Positions 8,560-16,521 of a DNA stretch of 64,000 nucleotides are shown here, in pieces. The translations under genes and the position numbers were made by a program. The stretch's first letter is position 1; every line of letters begins with the position of its first letter. The notes under the pieces are model-generated. The model saw only the letters and a program-made list of their open reading frames with translations. It searched no databases and had not been told where the DNA came from. Source of the stretch: Pseudomonas sp. Ant30-3 (GTDB lineage: Bacteria; Pseudomonadota; Gammaproteobacteria; Pseudomonadales; Pseudomonadaceae); NCBI RefSeq assembly GCF_000690905.1, contig NZ_JMCL01000018.1:93018-157017 (forward strand), read 5' to 3'.

Positions 8560-9030
8560 CTAGGCCTGTCGTTCCATGAAGGAAATGCGCGTGAACGGTT
8601 TTGTATTGGCGGGAAGCTGGGACGGGCTGTGGCCGACATGGAAAGCGAGCGCCTCGATCAAAGCGGTCTGCTCGCTGTCATCAAGGGAGAGTTGGCCAGT
8701 CCGCTGATCAATCAGCTCCAGTTGCCAGGCCATCAGGGTGAAGCAGTCTTTCAGCGCGAGCAGTGCTTGATCATGCAGCTCGGTCTGTTGGTGGGCATGG
8801 TTCAACAAACCGTGGATGTGCAGCGAAAAGTCCGATACGGCAGCCAGGGCGAGGGCATCGGCCTTGCTCGCCAGTTTGAGCAGCGTGCTCAAAATGCAGT
8901 CGATGGCATCCTTGTCATTGCTGATCAGTTGCAGATGGCTCAAGCATTCTTCCGATCTGGCGAGAAGGCTTTCTGCTTCAACGAGAAATTGCGGTAGGCG
9001 TCGGGTCCACTCTGTACGATCGTTCGTCAT
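8560..9030 (-). CDS. Hpt-like (CheA P1-like) helical protein lacking the usual phospho-histidine motif
   Basis: A 156-residue, mostly helical soluble protein. The N-terminal stretch (residues 10-75: LPQFLVEAESLLARSEECLSHLQLISNDKDAIDCILSTLLKLASKADALALAAVSDFSLHIHGLLNHA) follows the layout of the CheA P1/Hpt four-helix bundle: FxxEAxELL, D..AI..I, then the spot normally occupied by AHTLKGxA. Here that motif reads KLASKADAL with no histidine. If the family assignment is right, it cannot accept phosphate in the standard way. It is divergent from cheV (start 9475), which supports a chemotaxis link. The ATG at 9030 is preferred over one four codons upstream. Confidence 0.6.
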   Translation of the reverse strand: MTNDRTEWTRRLPQFLVEAESLLARSEECLSHLQLISNDKDAIDCILSTLLKLASKADALALAAVSDFSLHIHGLLNHAHQQTELHDQALLALKDCFTLMAWQLELIDQRTGQLSLDDSEQTALIEALAFHVGHSPSQLPANTKPFTRISFMERQA

Positions 9031-9474
9031 GCTGATCTCCATAACGCCATTTCAAATGGGGGGATGTCATCGATCGAGGTGCCCGAGTGGCGGTACTTTT
9101 GTGCAATCGCGGTTCGCCCGCCTTTAATGCGGGGGGGATGATCCAAGGGGGCGGTTGGCCGCTGACCTGCTAACGCACACAAAAGCCTGACTCCGTTCAT
9201 GCAATGAGAATGGCGTCACATTAATGGCTATTGGATATTGCGAATATCAGGTTGGGCCTGATGCTTACTAGGGGAATCCCTTACATAAGGGAACCACAGG
9301 CGAAAATCGAGGTCGCGCCCGGGAATTTGCAGCGGGGAATACTGGGGCTCAGTAAAGCATGATGCTAATGTGACATCAATGCCGGCGGTGGGCATTATCG
9401 ATAGATCAAGGTCCTGCAACTACAGCCGATAACCCTCTTTAGTGAATTCATCAGAACAAGCCCAGGAGTCATTG
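9031..9474. other. Divergent intergenic region between the Hpt-like gene and cheV
   Basis: This 444-bp stretch holds no supported gene. It carries the cheV sigma-28 promoter (9406-9432, listed separately) and must contain the leftward promoter for the Hpt-like gene, which I could not pinpoint. The short reading frames in it lack ribosome sites. Confidence 0.5.
9406..9432 (+). promoter_or_regulatory. FliA (sigma-28) flagellar promoter of cheV
   Basis: TCAAGGTC, an 11-nt spacer and GCCGATAA reproduce the sigma-28 consensus (TMAAGTTT-N11-GCCGATAA), with the -10 element perfect. It lies 42 bp before the cheV ATG and so ties this gene to late flagellar expression. Confidence 0.85.
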
Positions 9475-10410
9475 ATGGCCGGCATTCTCGACACGGTAGA
9501 CCAACGCACACAACTGGTGGGTGAGAATCGCCTGGAAATCCTCATGTTTCGCCTGGCCGGGCGACAACTTTTTGCGATCAACGTGTTCAAGGTTCAGGAA
9601 GTCTTGCAACTGCCCAAGCTGACGCTGATGCCCCAGCGGCATCCGTTCGTCTGCGGGGTAGTCAACCTGCGGGGCCAGACGTTGCCGGTAATCGATTTGT
9701 CTCAGGCGATCGGCATGCGCCCACTGGTGCCGAGCCCGACCAGTACGATCATCGTCACCGAGTACAACCGCTCCGTGCAGGCATTCCTTGTCGGTGGTGT
9801 CGACCGCATCGTCAACATGAACTGGGAAGCCATCCTGCCGCCGCCCACCAGCGCCGGTCGCCAGCATTACCTGACCGCCATCAGCAAGGTCGACGATCAA
9901 CTGGTGGAAATCATCGACGTCGAAAAAGTCCTTGCTGAAATCGTCCCCTACAACGCGAAAGTGTCCCGTGAAAAACTCGACGATCCGATCCTTGAACGCG
10001 CCCGTGGCCGCGAGGTGTTACTCGTCGACGACTCCAAAGTGGCGCTCTCGCAATTGCGCGACACCCTTGGCCAGTTGGGCGTGAAAATGCACGTGGCCAG
10101 TGACGGTTTGAAAGCGTTGAACATGCTCAAAGCCTGGGCCGATACCGGGGTCAACATGACCGACAAACTGTTGATGGTGTTCACCGACGCAGAAATGCCG
10201 GAAATGGACGGTTATCGCCTGACCACCGAAATTCGTAACGATCCACGTCTGCGCGGGCTGTATGTGGTGTTGCACACCTCACTGTCCGGCAGCTTCAACG
10301 ACTCGATGGTGAAGAAAGTCGGCTGCGATAATTTCCTCTCGAAATTTCAGCCGGACAAACTCGTCGATGTGGTGCGTCAGCGCCTGATGCTCGATGAAGT
10401 GCCTGCCTGA
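9475..10410 (+). CDS. cheV: CheV: CheW-like coupling domain fused to a receiver domain
   Basis: A 311-residue chemotaxis coupling protein. Residues about 20-165 are a CheW domain (EILMFRLAGRQLFAINVFKVQEVLQLPKLTLMP ... VVNLRGQTLPVIDL). Residues about 180-305 are a receiver (EVLLVDDSKVALSQL ... MVFTDAEMPEMDGYRL) with the phospho-aspartate in FTDAEMP and a late LSKFQPD lysine. CheV links chemoreceptors to CheA at the inner face of the membrane, with its receiver tuning the coupling. The ATG at 9475 has AGGAG 6 nt upstream; an in-frame start at 9442 would add 11 unlikely residues. It has its own sigma-28 promoter. Confidence 0.93.
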   Translation: MAGILDTVDQRTQLVGENRLEILMFRLAGRQLFAINVFKVQEVLQLPKLTLMPQRHPFVCGVVNLRGQTLPVIDLSQAIGMRPLVPSPTSTIIVTEYNRSVQAFLVGGVDRIVNMNWEAILPPPTSAGRQHYLTAISKVDDQLVEIIDVEKVLAEIVPYNAKVSREKLDDPILERARGREVLLVDDSKVALSQLRDTLGQLGVKMHVASDGLKALNMLKAWADTGVNMTDKLLMVFTDAEMPEMDGYRLTTEIRNDPRLRGLYVVLHTSLSGSFNDSMVKKVGCDNFLSKFQPDKLVDVVRQRLMLDEVPA

Positions 10411-10500
10411 CATCACAGATAGCGGCTGACGTGATGTCAGTCTTTGATTCAACGATCAGGCTCGTATAGGGTTGCGGTTTTACTCACCAGGAAGCTGGCC

Positions 10501-11304
10501 ATGCGTCTGAGCGCGCTTTATCGTTATCCCTTGAAATCCTGCAAGGCCGAGCCCCTGCAACAGATCAGCCTGGACAAACTGGGGCTGGATGGGGATCGAC
10601 GCTGGATGCTGGTGGACGAGGCCAGTGGCCGTTTTCTGAGTCAGCGTGTGGTGGGCCAGATGAGTCAATTGTCGGCGGTGTGGAATACAGAGGGTGGCCT
10701 CACGCTCAGTGCGCCGGGTCGCTCGGCGATTGATGTCGCGCTTCCGACTTCTGATGCCGAACTGCGCGGGGTGACGATTTTTCGTGACAGCCTGCGCGTA
10801 CCGGATGCCGGTGATGCCGCCGGCGCCTGGGTCAGCGAGTTCATCGGCAAGCCGACCCGTCTGGTACAGATCCCCCTCGAGCGTGCGCGCATGACTCAGG
10901 CCGGTTATGGCAACGACGATGACCAGGTGGCATTTGCCGATGGCTTCCCGCTGTTGCTGATCGGCCAGGGTTCGCTGGAAGATTTGTCGCAGAAAGTCGG
11001 GCGCCCGCTGGAAATGCTGCGATTTCGACCGAATCTGGTAATTGAGGGCATCGAGCCATTTGCCGAAGATGGCTGGAAGCGCATCCGTATCGGCGATGTC
11101 GAGTTTCGCGTGGTCAAGCCGTGTTCACGTTGCATTCTGACCACCGTGGACCCGCAAACCGGGGAGCGCAGTGCTGATCGGGAGCCGCTGTTGACCTTGC
11201 AGAAGTACCGTGCGCAGGAAGACGGCGCGATGTTTGGCCAGAATCTGGTCAACGATGGCGTTGGCCGACTCGAAGTGGGCATGCCGGTGACGATCCTGGA
11301 ATAA
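10501..11304 (+). CDS. MOSC domain protein (YcbX-like, without the ferredoxin domain)
   Basis: A 267-residue protein with an N-terminal beta-barrel MOSC_N domain (MRLSALYRYPLKSCKAEPLQQISLDKLGLDGDRRWMLVDE). The C-terminal MOSC domain has the conserved, presumably molybdenum-ligating cysteine in VKPCSRCILTTVDPQTGE. Relatives such as E. coli YcbX reduce N-hydroxylated substrates using molybdenum cofactor, but YcbX is about 100 residues longer because of a C-terminal 2Fe-2S ferredoxin domain that is absent here. Electrons must then come from a separate partner. The ATG at 10501 follows AGGAAG; the longer frame from 10444 adds a non-conserved stretch. Confidence 0.88.
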   Translation: MRLSALYRYPLKSCKAEPLQQISLDKLGLDGDRRWMLVDEASGRFLSQRVVGQMSQLSAVWNTEGGLTLSAPGRSAIDVALPTSDAELRGVTIFRDSLRVPDAGDAAGAWVSEFIGKPTRLVQIPLERARMTQAGYGNDDDQVAFADGFPLLLIGQGSLEDLSQKVGRPLEMLRFRPNLVIEGIEPFAEDGWKRIRIGDVEFRVVKPCSRCILTTVDPQTGERSADREPLLTLQKYRAQEDGAMFGQNLVNDGVGRLEVGMPVTILE

Positions 11305-11320
11305 GCCAGCCCGAATGAAA

Positions 11321-11354
11321 AATGCCCGTGTCGCTGGACACGGGCATTTTTTTT
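11321..11354 (+). terminator. Rho-independent terminator
   Basis: AATGCCCGTGTC-GCTG-GACACGGGCATT is a perfect 12-bp stem followed by a run of T. It ends the MOSC gene and also serves, on the opposite strand, the convergent ppnP gene that stops at 11373. Confidence 0.93.
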
Positions 11355-11372
11355 GCGCGATGAAACCTGGGC

Positions 11373-11657
11373 TCAGCCGCGGTATTCGCACAGGTAAGCG
11401 GTGTCGACGGCCACTTTCAGCTGGAATTTGCTGTTGGCGGGCACGTTGAACTGGCTGCCGGCCTCGAAGGTTTCCCAGTCAGTGCTGTCAGGCAGTTTGA
11501 CGATGAGTGCGCCGGTGACCACGTGCATGATTTCACGCTGGCTGGTGCCGAATTCGTATTCGCCCGGAGCCATGACGCCGATGGTCGCCGGACCTTCAGC
11601 GGTGCCAAAGGCGATCGACTTGACGGTGCCGTCGAAGTACTCGTTGACTTTAAACAT
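11373..11657 (-). CDS. ppnP: Pyrimidine/purine nucleoside phosphorylase PpnP
   Basis: A 94-residue single-domain cupin of the PpnP (YaiE, UPF0345) family, which phosphorolyses a broad set of nucleosides to base plus ribose-1-phosphate. The protein starts [17 protein letters not shown] and contains the family segments [33 protein letters not shown] and [19 protein letters not shown]. Its length equals that of the E. coli protein. The ATG at 11657 is chosen for this conserved N-terminus; an upstream in-frame start adds 15 unrelated residues. Confidence 0.93.
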   Translation of the reverse strand: MFKVNEYFDGTVKSIAFGTAEGPATIGVMAPGEYEFGTSQREIMHVVTGALIVKLPDSTDWETFEAGSQFNVPANSKFQLKVAVDTAYLCEYRG

Positions 11658-11726
11658 GGGCGGTTCCTCGAAAAGGGCTGGAAAGGGCCGGCCAGTATGC
11701 ACAAGGCCCCTGGCGCCGTCACCTGT

Positions 11727-12269
11727 CTAAAGCGGCAGTACCAGCGGCAACAGACGTGCCGTATTGCGCGCATCTTCCAGCGCCCGGTGTTGCTGCCCGT
11801 TGAACTGCATGCCCGCCAGTTGCAATGCACTGTTGAGGCCAAGCGGGCGCTCCAGACGCCGCGCCTTGGCAAAGCGCTGTTTGAGGTTCATATGCGGCAC
11901 ACCGCTCAAGACGCTGACAAGTTGCAGTCGCTGCCACTCCTGCAGCAGTTGCTGGCGATCGTAATCGCCCCAACTGGCCCAGCCTTCAAGGCGTGAGTGA
12001 TGCTGACCGAGCCAGCGTTCGAAGGCCGTCCAGACTTGCGTCAGCGGTTCGGCGGTGTCGATATTGGCTTGGGCGATGCGGGTCAACTCCCGACAAAACG
12101 TGGTGAGCAAGGGGCGGCGCAAGGGCCGCACGAAACGCTGGAAATGATCCAGTTCGCGGCCTTGGCGGTCCACGAGCGTGGCACCGATCTCGATGATCTC
12201 CATTTCCGTAACAGGCCAGCCACCCTCATCGGTGGTGGCTTCCAGATCAATGACCAGCCAGTGAGGCAT
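11727..12269 (-). CDS. DEDDh 3'-5' exonuclease (DnaQ-like)
   Basis: A 180-residue exonuclease of the DnaQ/ERI-1 fold. The ExoI motif is WLVIDLEATTDE (D8, E10), followed by EIIEIGATLVD. The ExoII region includes WGDYDRQQLLQEW, and the ExoIII motif HRALEDARNTARL supplies the H and D of DEDDh. It is close to the inhibitor-of-KinA/ERI-type 3'-5' exonuclease group found in many pseudomonads. The substrate (RNA or DNA) cannot be told from sequence. The ATG at 12269 starts immediately before the catalytic strand. Confidence 0.88.
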   Translation of the reverse strand: MPHWLVIDLEATTDEGGWPVTEMEIIEIGATLVDRQGRELDHFQRFVRPLRRPLLTTFCRELTRIAQANIDTAEPLTQVWTAFERWLGQHHSRLEGWASWGDYDRQQLLQEWQRLQLVSVLSGVPHMNLKQRFAKARRLERPLGLNSALQLAGMQFNGQQHRALEDARNTARLLPLVLPL

Positions 12270-12340
12270 TGCAGGTTTCCTGATATCCGCGTCCTGATAG
12301 GCCTTGAGCGTAGCCAAACGCAGCGAATCCGCCTAGCGGC

Positions 12341-14302
12341 TTATTCGACCTCCAACAAAATCTGACGATTTTTGACCTGATCGCCGACCTGCACCTGCAA
12401 GCGCTTGAGCACGCCGTCGATCCCGGACTTCAGCGGATGCTCCATCTTCATGGCCTCAAGCACCACCAACAGTTGGCCTTTGCTGACCGGTGAACCTTCA
12501 GCGACCAGTACATCAACGATGGCCCCGTCCATGGGCGCCTTGAGGGTACCGGAAGTAACGCGCGTGCCGCCGGCGATCAAAGTCTGTGTCCGATCCAGCA
12601 GGTGCAGACCGCCCGGGCGCGTCCATAACCAGAGCTGCCCGGCCTCCATTCGATAGGCGTAATGCTGGCGGATCCCGTTGATTTCCAGCGTGGCCCAGCG
12701 ACCGTCGCACGCCAAGACGTTCAGCTCAAAGACCTGCGCGCTTACTTCGATTTGATACGGTTCACCGCGCATAGCTTGCAGTTGCACCGGCCATTCCTGT
12801 TCCTCCAGACCGATGCGATAGTTCAGCGGCACGCTGGCGTTGTTCCTCCACCCCGCCAGCGCGACGGGGTGCGCGAGTGTTGCCGCTTGATAAAAAAAGG
12901 CCGCCGCGATCGCCAGTTCCTTGGCGTCGGGTACGTGCGGTTGTAGGCAAGGATGGTCGCTGAACCACGCTGGAATGAATCCGGTACTGAACTGGCCCTC
13001 GATGAATTGCGGATGATCGAGCAGGCCGGCCAGCAAGCGCTGATTGCTCTGCACACCGAGCAGCACGCTGTCCTGCACCGCCCGCAGCAACTTGCGTCGG
13101 GCCTCTTCGCGGGTTGCTCCGTGCGCGATGATCTTGCCCAGCATGGAGTCGTAAAAAGGGCTGACAGCCTGGCCTTCGCTCAGTCCATGGTCGATCCGCA
13201 CACCCTCTTGCAGTGCGGGTTGCCACGCAGCAATCCGGCCAGTTTGCGGGAGGAAGTTCCGAGCGGGATCCTCGGCATACAGACGCACTTCCATGGCGTG
13301 GCCGGTGAGTTGCACCTGCTCCTGACTCAGCGGCAGTGGCAAGCCTTCGGCAACCCGCAGTTGCCAGGCCACCAGATCGAGACCGGTGATCAGCTCCGTC
13401 ACCGGGTGTTCCACCTGCAGCCGGGTGTTCATTTCCAGAAAGTAGAATTGCCCGCGCGCATCCAGCAGAAATTCCACCGTCCCTGCGCCGACATAATTTA
13501 CGGCACGCCCGGCTTTGAGCGCCGCCTCACCCATGGCCTGGCGCAAGTCGGCGGTCATGATCGGGCAGGGCGCTTCTTCAATGACTTTCTGGTGCCGGCG
13601 CTGAATCGAGCAGTCGCGCTCGCCGAGGTAGATCAGATGGCCGTGATGATCGCCGAACAGCTGCACTTCCACGTGGCGCGGATCGATCAAGGCTTGTTCG
13701 AGAATCAACTCATCGTTGCCAAAACCGTGCAGCGCTTCGGAGCGCGCGGTCCGCAGCTGTTCGAGCAGGTCCTCGGCATGCTGCACCAGACGCATGCCGC
13801 GTCCGCCGCCGCCGGCGCTGGCCTTGATCATCAGCGGATAGCCGATGCGCTCGGCTTCGCGGCTGAGCGTTGCATCGTCCTGCTCGGCGCCTTGATACCC
13901 CTTGATGCACGGCACGCCGGCCTCAAGCATGGCCAGTTTCGACAGGCGTTTGCTGCCCATCAGTTCGATCGCCTCTGGGCTCGGGCCGATGAAAGTGATG
14001 TCGGCGCATTGGCAGGCGAGGGCGAATTCGGCGTTTTCCGAGAGGAAACCGTAGCCGGGATGGATCGCGTCAGCGCCGGTACGTCGGGCGGCGTCGAGGA
14101 TGGCCGGAATGTTCAGGTAGGAATGCTGCACGGCAGCCGGACCGATATTCACGGCTTCGTCGGCGATCTGCACGTGCAAGGATTCGGCGTCGGCGTCGCT
14201 GAAGACGGCGACGGTGCGGTAGCCCAGGGCTTGCGCGGTGCGCTGGATGCGGCAGGCGATTTCACCGCGGTTGGCGATCAGGATTTTTTTCAGGGTCGGC
14301 AT
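12341..14302 (-). CDS. atuF: Geranyl-CoA carboxylase alpha (biotin-containing) subunit AtuF
   Basis: A 653-residue biotin carboxylase subunit. Residues 1-450 are the biotin carboxylase/ATP-grasp part (KKILIANRGEIACRI, KASAGGGGRGMRLV, EMNTRLQVEHPVTE). After a linker region, the C-terminal biotin carrier domain has the biotinylated lysine K619 in LEAMKMEHPL. The enzyme loads CO2 on biotin for transfer to cis-geranyl-CoA by AtuC. Sequence alone does not separate it from the leucine-pathway methylcrotonyl-CoA carboxylase (LiuD). The assignment rests on its place in an operon with AtuA and AtuB and the AtuR-type operator. It is the last gene of the operon, separated from atuE by a REP pair. Confidence 0.85.
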   Translation of the reverse strand: MPTLKKILIANRGEIACRIQRTAQALGYRTVAVFSDADAESLHVQIADEAVNIGPAAVQHSYLNIPAILDAARRTGADAIHPGYGFLSENAEFALACQCADITFIGPSPEAIELMGSKRLSKLAMLEAGVPCIKGYQGAEQDDATLSREAERIGYPLMIKASAGGGGRGMRLVQHAEDLLEQLRTARSEALHGFGNDELILEQALIDPRHVEVQLFGDHHGHLIYLGERDCSIQRRHQKVIEEAPCPIMTADLRQAMGEAALKAGRAVNYVGAGTVEFLLDARGQFYFLEMNTRLQVEHPVTELITGLDLVAWQLRVAEGLPLPLSQEQVQLTGHAMEVRLYAEDPARNFLPQTGRIAAWQPALQEGVRIDHGLSEGQAVSPFYDSMLGKIIAHGATREEARRKLLRAVQDSVLLGVQSNQRLLAGLLDHPQFIEGQFSTGFIPAWFSDHPCLQPHVPDAKELAIAAAFFYQAATLAHPVALAGWRNNASVPLNYRIGLEEQEWPVQLQAMRGEPYQIEVSAQVFELNVLACDGRWATLEINGIRQHYAYRMEAGQLWLWTRPGGLHLLDRTQTLIAGGTRVTSGTLKAPMDGAIVDVLVAEGSPVSKGQLLVVLEAMKMEHPLKSGIDGVLKRLQVQVGDQVKNRQILLEVE

Positions 14303-14342
14303 GCCTTTATTCCCTTGGTTGTTGCAGTGACAGTGGAGGCCG

Positions 14343-14436
14343 CATCGCTGGCAAGCCAGCTCCTACAGGTTTTACTGCGTCTGAAAAATTGTGATCGGGC
14401 TGCAAAAATTGTGTAGGAGCTGGCTTGCCAGCGATG
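14343..14436. repeat. REP inverted pair between atuE and atuF
   Basis: Two 25-bp arms (14343-14367 and 14412-14436) are exact reverse complements, containing GAGCTGGCTTGCCAGCGATG, and are separated by 44 bp. This is the classic Pseudomonas REP doublet. It lies inside the atu transcription unit, just after the atuE stop, and could form a stable mRNA hairpin. Confidence 0.9.
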
Positions 14437-14439
14437 CTT

Positions 14440-15237
14440 TCAAGGCGCCCACCCCGGCTTACGCTTTTGCATGAACGCCATTGTCCCCTCGATCCCTTCC
14501 GCGCCCGTCACCGCTTCGCTGAATCCTGTCGCGGCCTCATCCAGCAAGGCGTCGGACGGCTGCCTCGCACTCGCCAGCAAGAATTTTTTGGTTCGCGCAT
14601 TCGCCTCGGGCGCGCAGCACAACACGTGCGCCAATACTTCATCGAGGCGTTCTGCCAAGGCTTGCGGGTCATGCTCGACGAAGTGCACCAGGCCGATCTG
14701 CCGCGCGTAAATGCCATCGAAACGCGCCGCCGTCAGCGCCAGACGTCGCGCCTGAGTCAGACCAATGCGCTGCACCACGAACGGCGCGATCTGTGCGGGA
14801 AGCAAACCGAGGCTGGTCTCCGGCAGGCCGAATTGCGCCTGGTGATCGGCGAGGGCCACATCACTGACGCACGCCAGACCGAGACCGCCGCCCAGCACGG
14901 CGCCTTGCAATACGGTGATGACCACCTGCGGCGCATGCTGGACTTCTTGTAACAGCGCGCCGAATGCGCGATTCAAGTCGCGGTACGCCGAAGCGCCTTG
15001 AGCGCGGGCCTCGGCCATGTCCCTGATATCACCGCCAGCGCAAAAATGCCCACCTGCGCCACCAATGACCAGGGCCCGTACACTGCGATCGTCGCGCACC
15101 GTCACCAGTACCGACCTCAACTCGGCAACCATCTGCAGGCTCATGGCGTTGCGGCTGTCCGGCCGGTTCAGGGTGATGTGCAGCACGCCGTTGTGCAGTT
15201 CGAGTAATAACGTCTGGCAAACCGGCAGGGCGCTCAC
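14440..15237 (-). CDS. atuE: Isohexenylglutaconyl-CoA hydratase AtuE (crotonase family)
   Basis: A 265-residue enoyl-CoA hydratase/isomerase-fold protein. In the atu pathway it hydrates isohexenylglutaconyl-CoA, the product of geranyl-CoA carboxylase. The motifs HITLNRPDSRNAMSLQMV, IGGAGGHFCAGGDIRDMAEA (oxyanion hole) and LQGAVLGGGLGLACVSDVALA are all clear, and FGLPETSLGLLPAQIAPFV follows. The GTG at 15237 overlaps the atuD stop in a GTGA, so the two are translationally coupled. A much longer open frame to 15513 runs antisense-free through atuD and is rejected. LiuC of leucine breakdown is the closest alternative identity. Confidence 0.85.
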   Translation of the reverse strand: MSALPVCQTLLLELHNGVLHITLNRPDSRNAMSLQMVAELRSVLVTVRDDRSVRALVIGGAGGHFCAGGDIRDMAEARAQGASAYRDLNRAFGALLQEVQHAPQVVITVLQGAVLGGGLGLACVSDVALADHQAQFGLPETSLGLLPAQIAPFVVQRIGLTQARRLALTAARFDGIYARQIGLVHFVEHDPQALAERLDEVLAHVLCCAPEANARTKKFLLASARQPSDALLDEAATGFSEAVTGAEGIEGTMAFMQKRKPGWAP

Positions 15238-16391
15238 TTCTTTTTCCCCGGCAAAGTGCCCATGAGTTTGCAAATGATGCCCAGCATGATTTCGTCCGCG
15301 CCGCCGCCAATCGACACCAGCCGCACGTCGCGATAGGCCCGGGCCACCGGGTTGTCCCACATGAAGCCCATACCGCCCCAATATTGCAGGCAACTGTCGC
15401 TGACTTCGCGGCCCAGGCGTCCGGCCTTGAGTTTGGCCATCGACGCCAGCCGCGTGACATCCTGACCTTTGATGTATTGCTCGGTGGCCTGATACACCAG
15501 CGCGCGCAGGCATTCGATTTCGGTTTGCAGCTCGGCGAGACGGAAGTGGATGACCTGATTGTCGATCAGCGCGTTGCCGAAGGTCTTGCGCTCCTTGCAG
15601 TATTCGATGGTGCTGTCGATGCAGTATTCCAGGCCCTTGATCATGTTCGCCGCGCCGAACAGTCGCTCTTCCTGAAACTGCAGCATCTGCATCATGAACC
15701 CGGCGCCTTCATGGCCGATGCGATTTCGCTGCGGCACGCGCACGTCGTCGAAAAACACCTGGGCGGTTTCCGAACTGCGCATGCCGAGCTTGTCCAGGTG
15801 CGAGCTGAGGCTGATCCCCGGTGTGGTCATCGGCACCATGATCAGTGACTTGTTGATGTGCGGTTTGTCGTCAGACGTATTGGCCAGCAGGCAGATGAAG
15901 TCGGCGCTCGGCGAGTTGGTGATCCACATTTTGCTGCCGTTGATCACGTAATCATCGCCATCCTTGCGCGCGGTGGTTTTCAGCCCGGCGACATCGGAGC
16001 CGGCACCGACTTCGGAAACGCCAATGCAACCGACCTGTTCGCCGCTGATCGCCGGGCGCAGGAACTCTTCACGCAATTCATCGGAGCCGAAGCGGGCCAG
16101 GGCCGGGGTGCACATGTCGGTTTGCACGCCGATGGACATCGGAATGCCGCCGCAGCGAATGGTGCCGAACTCTTCGGCGGCCACGATCGAGTAGCTGTAA
16201 TCGAGCCCCATGCCGCCGAATTTTTCCGGCTTGGAAATGCCCAGCAGGCCGAGTTCGCCGGCCTTGCGGAAAATCTCGTAAATGGGAAAACGCCCGGCTT
16301 TTTCCCACTCATCGACGTGCGGGTTGATCTCGTGGTCGACGAACTGGCGGACCGTGCGGCGCAGTGCTTCGTGTTCCTGGGTGAAGATCAT
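15234..16391 (-). CDS. atuD: Citronellyl-CoA dehydrogenase AtuD (acyl-CoA dehydrogenase)
   Basis: A 385-residue FAD-dependent acyl-CoA dehydrogenase that oxidises citronellyl-CoA to geranyl-CoA. The start MIFTQEHEALRRTVRQFVDHEINPHVDEWE is the all-alpha N-terminal domain. The FAD- and substrate-binding signatures are GCIGVSEVGAGSDVAGLKTTA and YVINGSKMWITNS, and the C-terminal helical domain has RKTFGNALIDNQVIHFRLAELQTEIE and QYWGGMGFMWDNPVARAYRDVRL. The ATG at 16391 follows AGGAGA. It is separated from atuC by a 107-bp repeat, so the operon may be read through that element or have an internal promoter. Confidence 0.85.
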   Translation of the reverse strand: MIFTQEHEALRRTVRQFVDHEINPHVDEWEKAGRFPIYEIFRKAGELGLLGISKPEKFGGMGLDYSYSIVAAEEFGTIRCGGIPMSIGVQTDMCTPALARFGSDELREEFLRPAISGEQVGCIGVSEVGAGSDVAGLKTTARKDGDDYVINGSKMWITNSPSADFICLLANTSDDKPHINKSLIMVPMTTPGISLSSHLDKLGMRSSETAQVFFDDVRVPQRNRIGHEGAGFMMQMLQFQEERLFGAANMIKGLEYCIDSTIEYCKERKTFGNALIDNQVIHFRLAELQTEIECLRALVYQATEQYIKGQDVTRLASMAKLKAGRLGREVSDSCLQYWGGMGFMWDNPVARAYRDVRLVSIGGGADEIMLGIICKLMGTLPGKKK

Positions 16392-16414
16392 TTTTATTGT
16401 TCTCCTTTGATCCA

Positions 16415-16521
16415 TGCTCGTTCCCACGCTCTGCGTGGTAACGCCTCTATGGACGCTCTGCGTCCGCTTTTGGAACGCGGAGCGTCCCGGGCTGCATTCC
16501 CACGCAGAGCGTGGGAACGAT
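16415..16521. repeat. GCTCGTTCCCACGC-type inverted repeat between atuC and atuD
   Basis: GCTCGTTCCCACGCTCTGCG at the left and CGCAGAGCGTGGGAACGATC at the right form the arms. Inner sub-palindromes (GGACGCTCTGCGTCC) lie between them. A related copy lies at 24411-24545 and a decayed fragment near 48254-48287, so this is a dispersed, REP-like family within this genome. It overlaps the last base or so of atuC. Confidence 0.85.

Noticed and set aside
12953..14416. 487-residue open frame antisense to atuF
   Set aside because: The opposite strand encodes a complete biotin carboxylase with all motifs; the antisense frame is low in hydrophobic structure and arises from high-GC codon bias.
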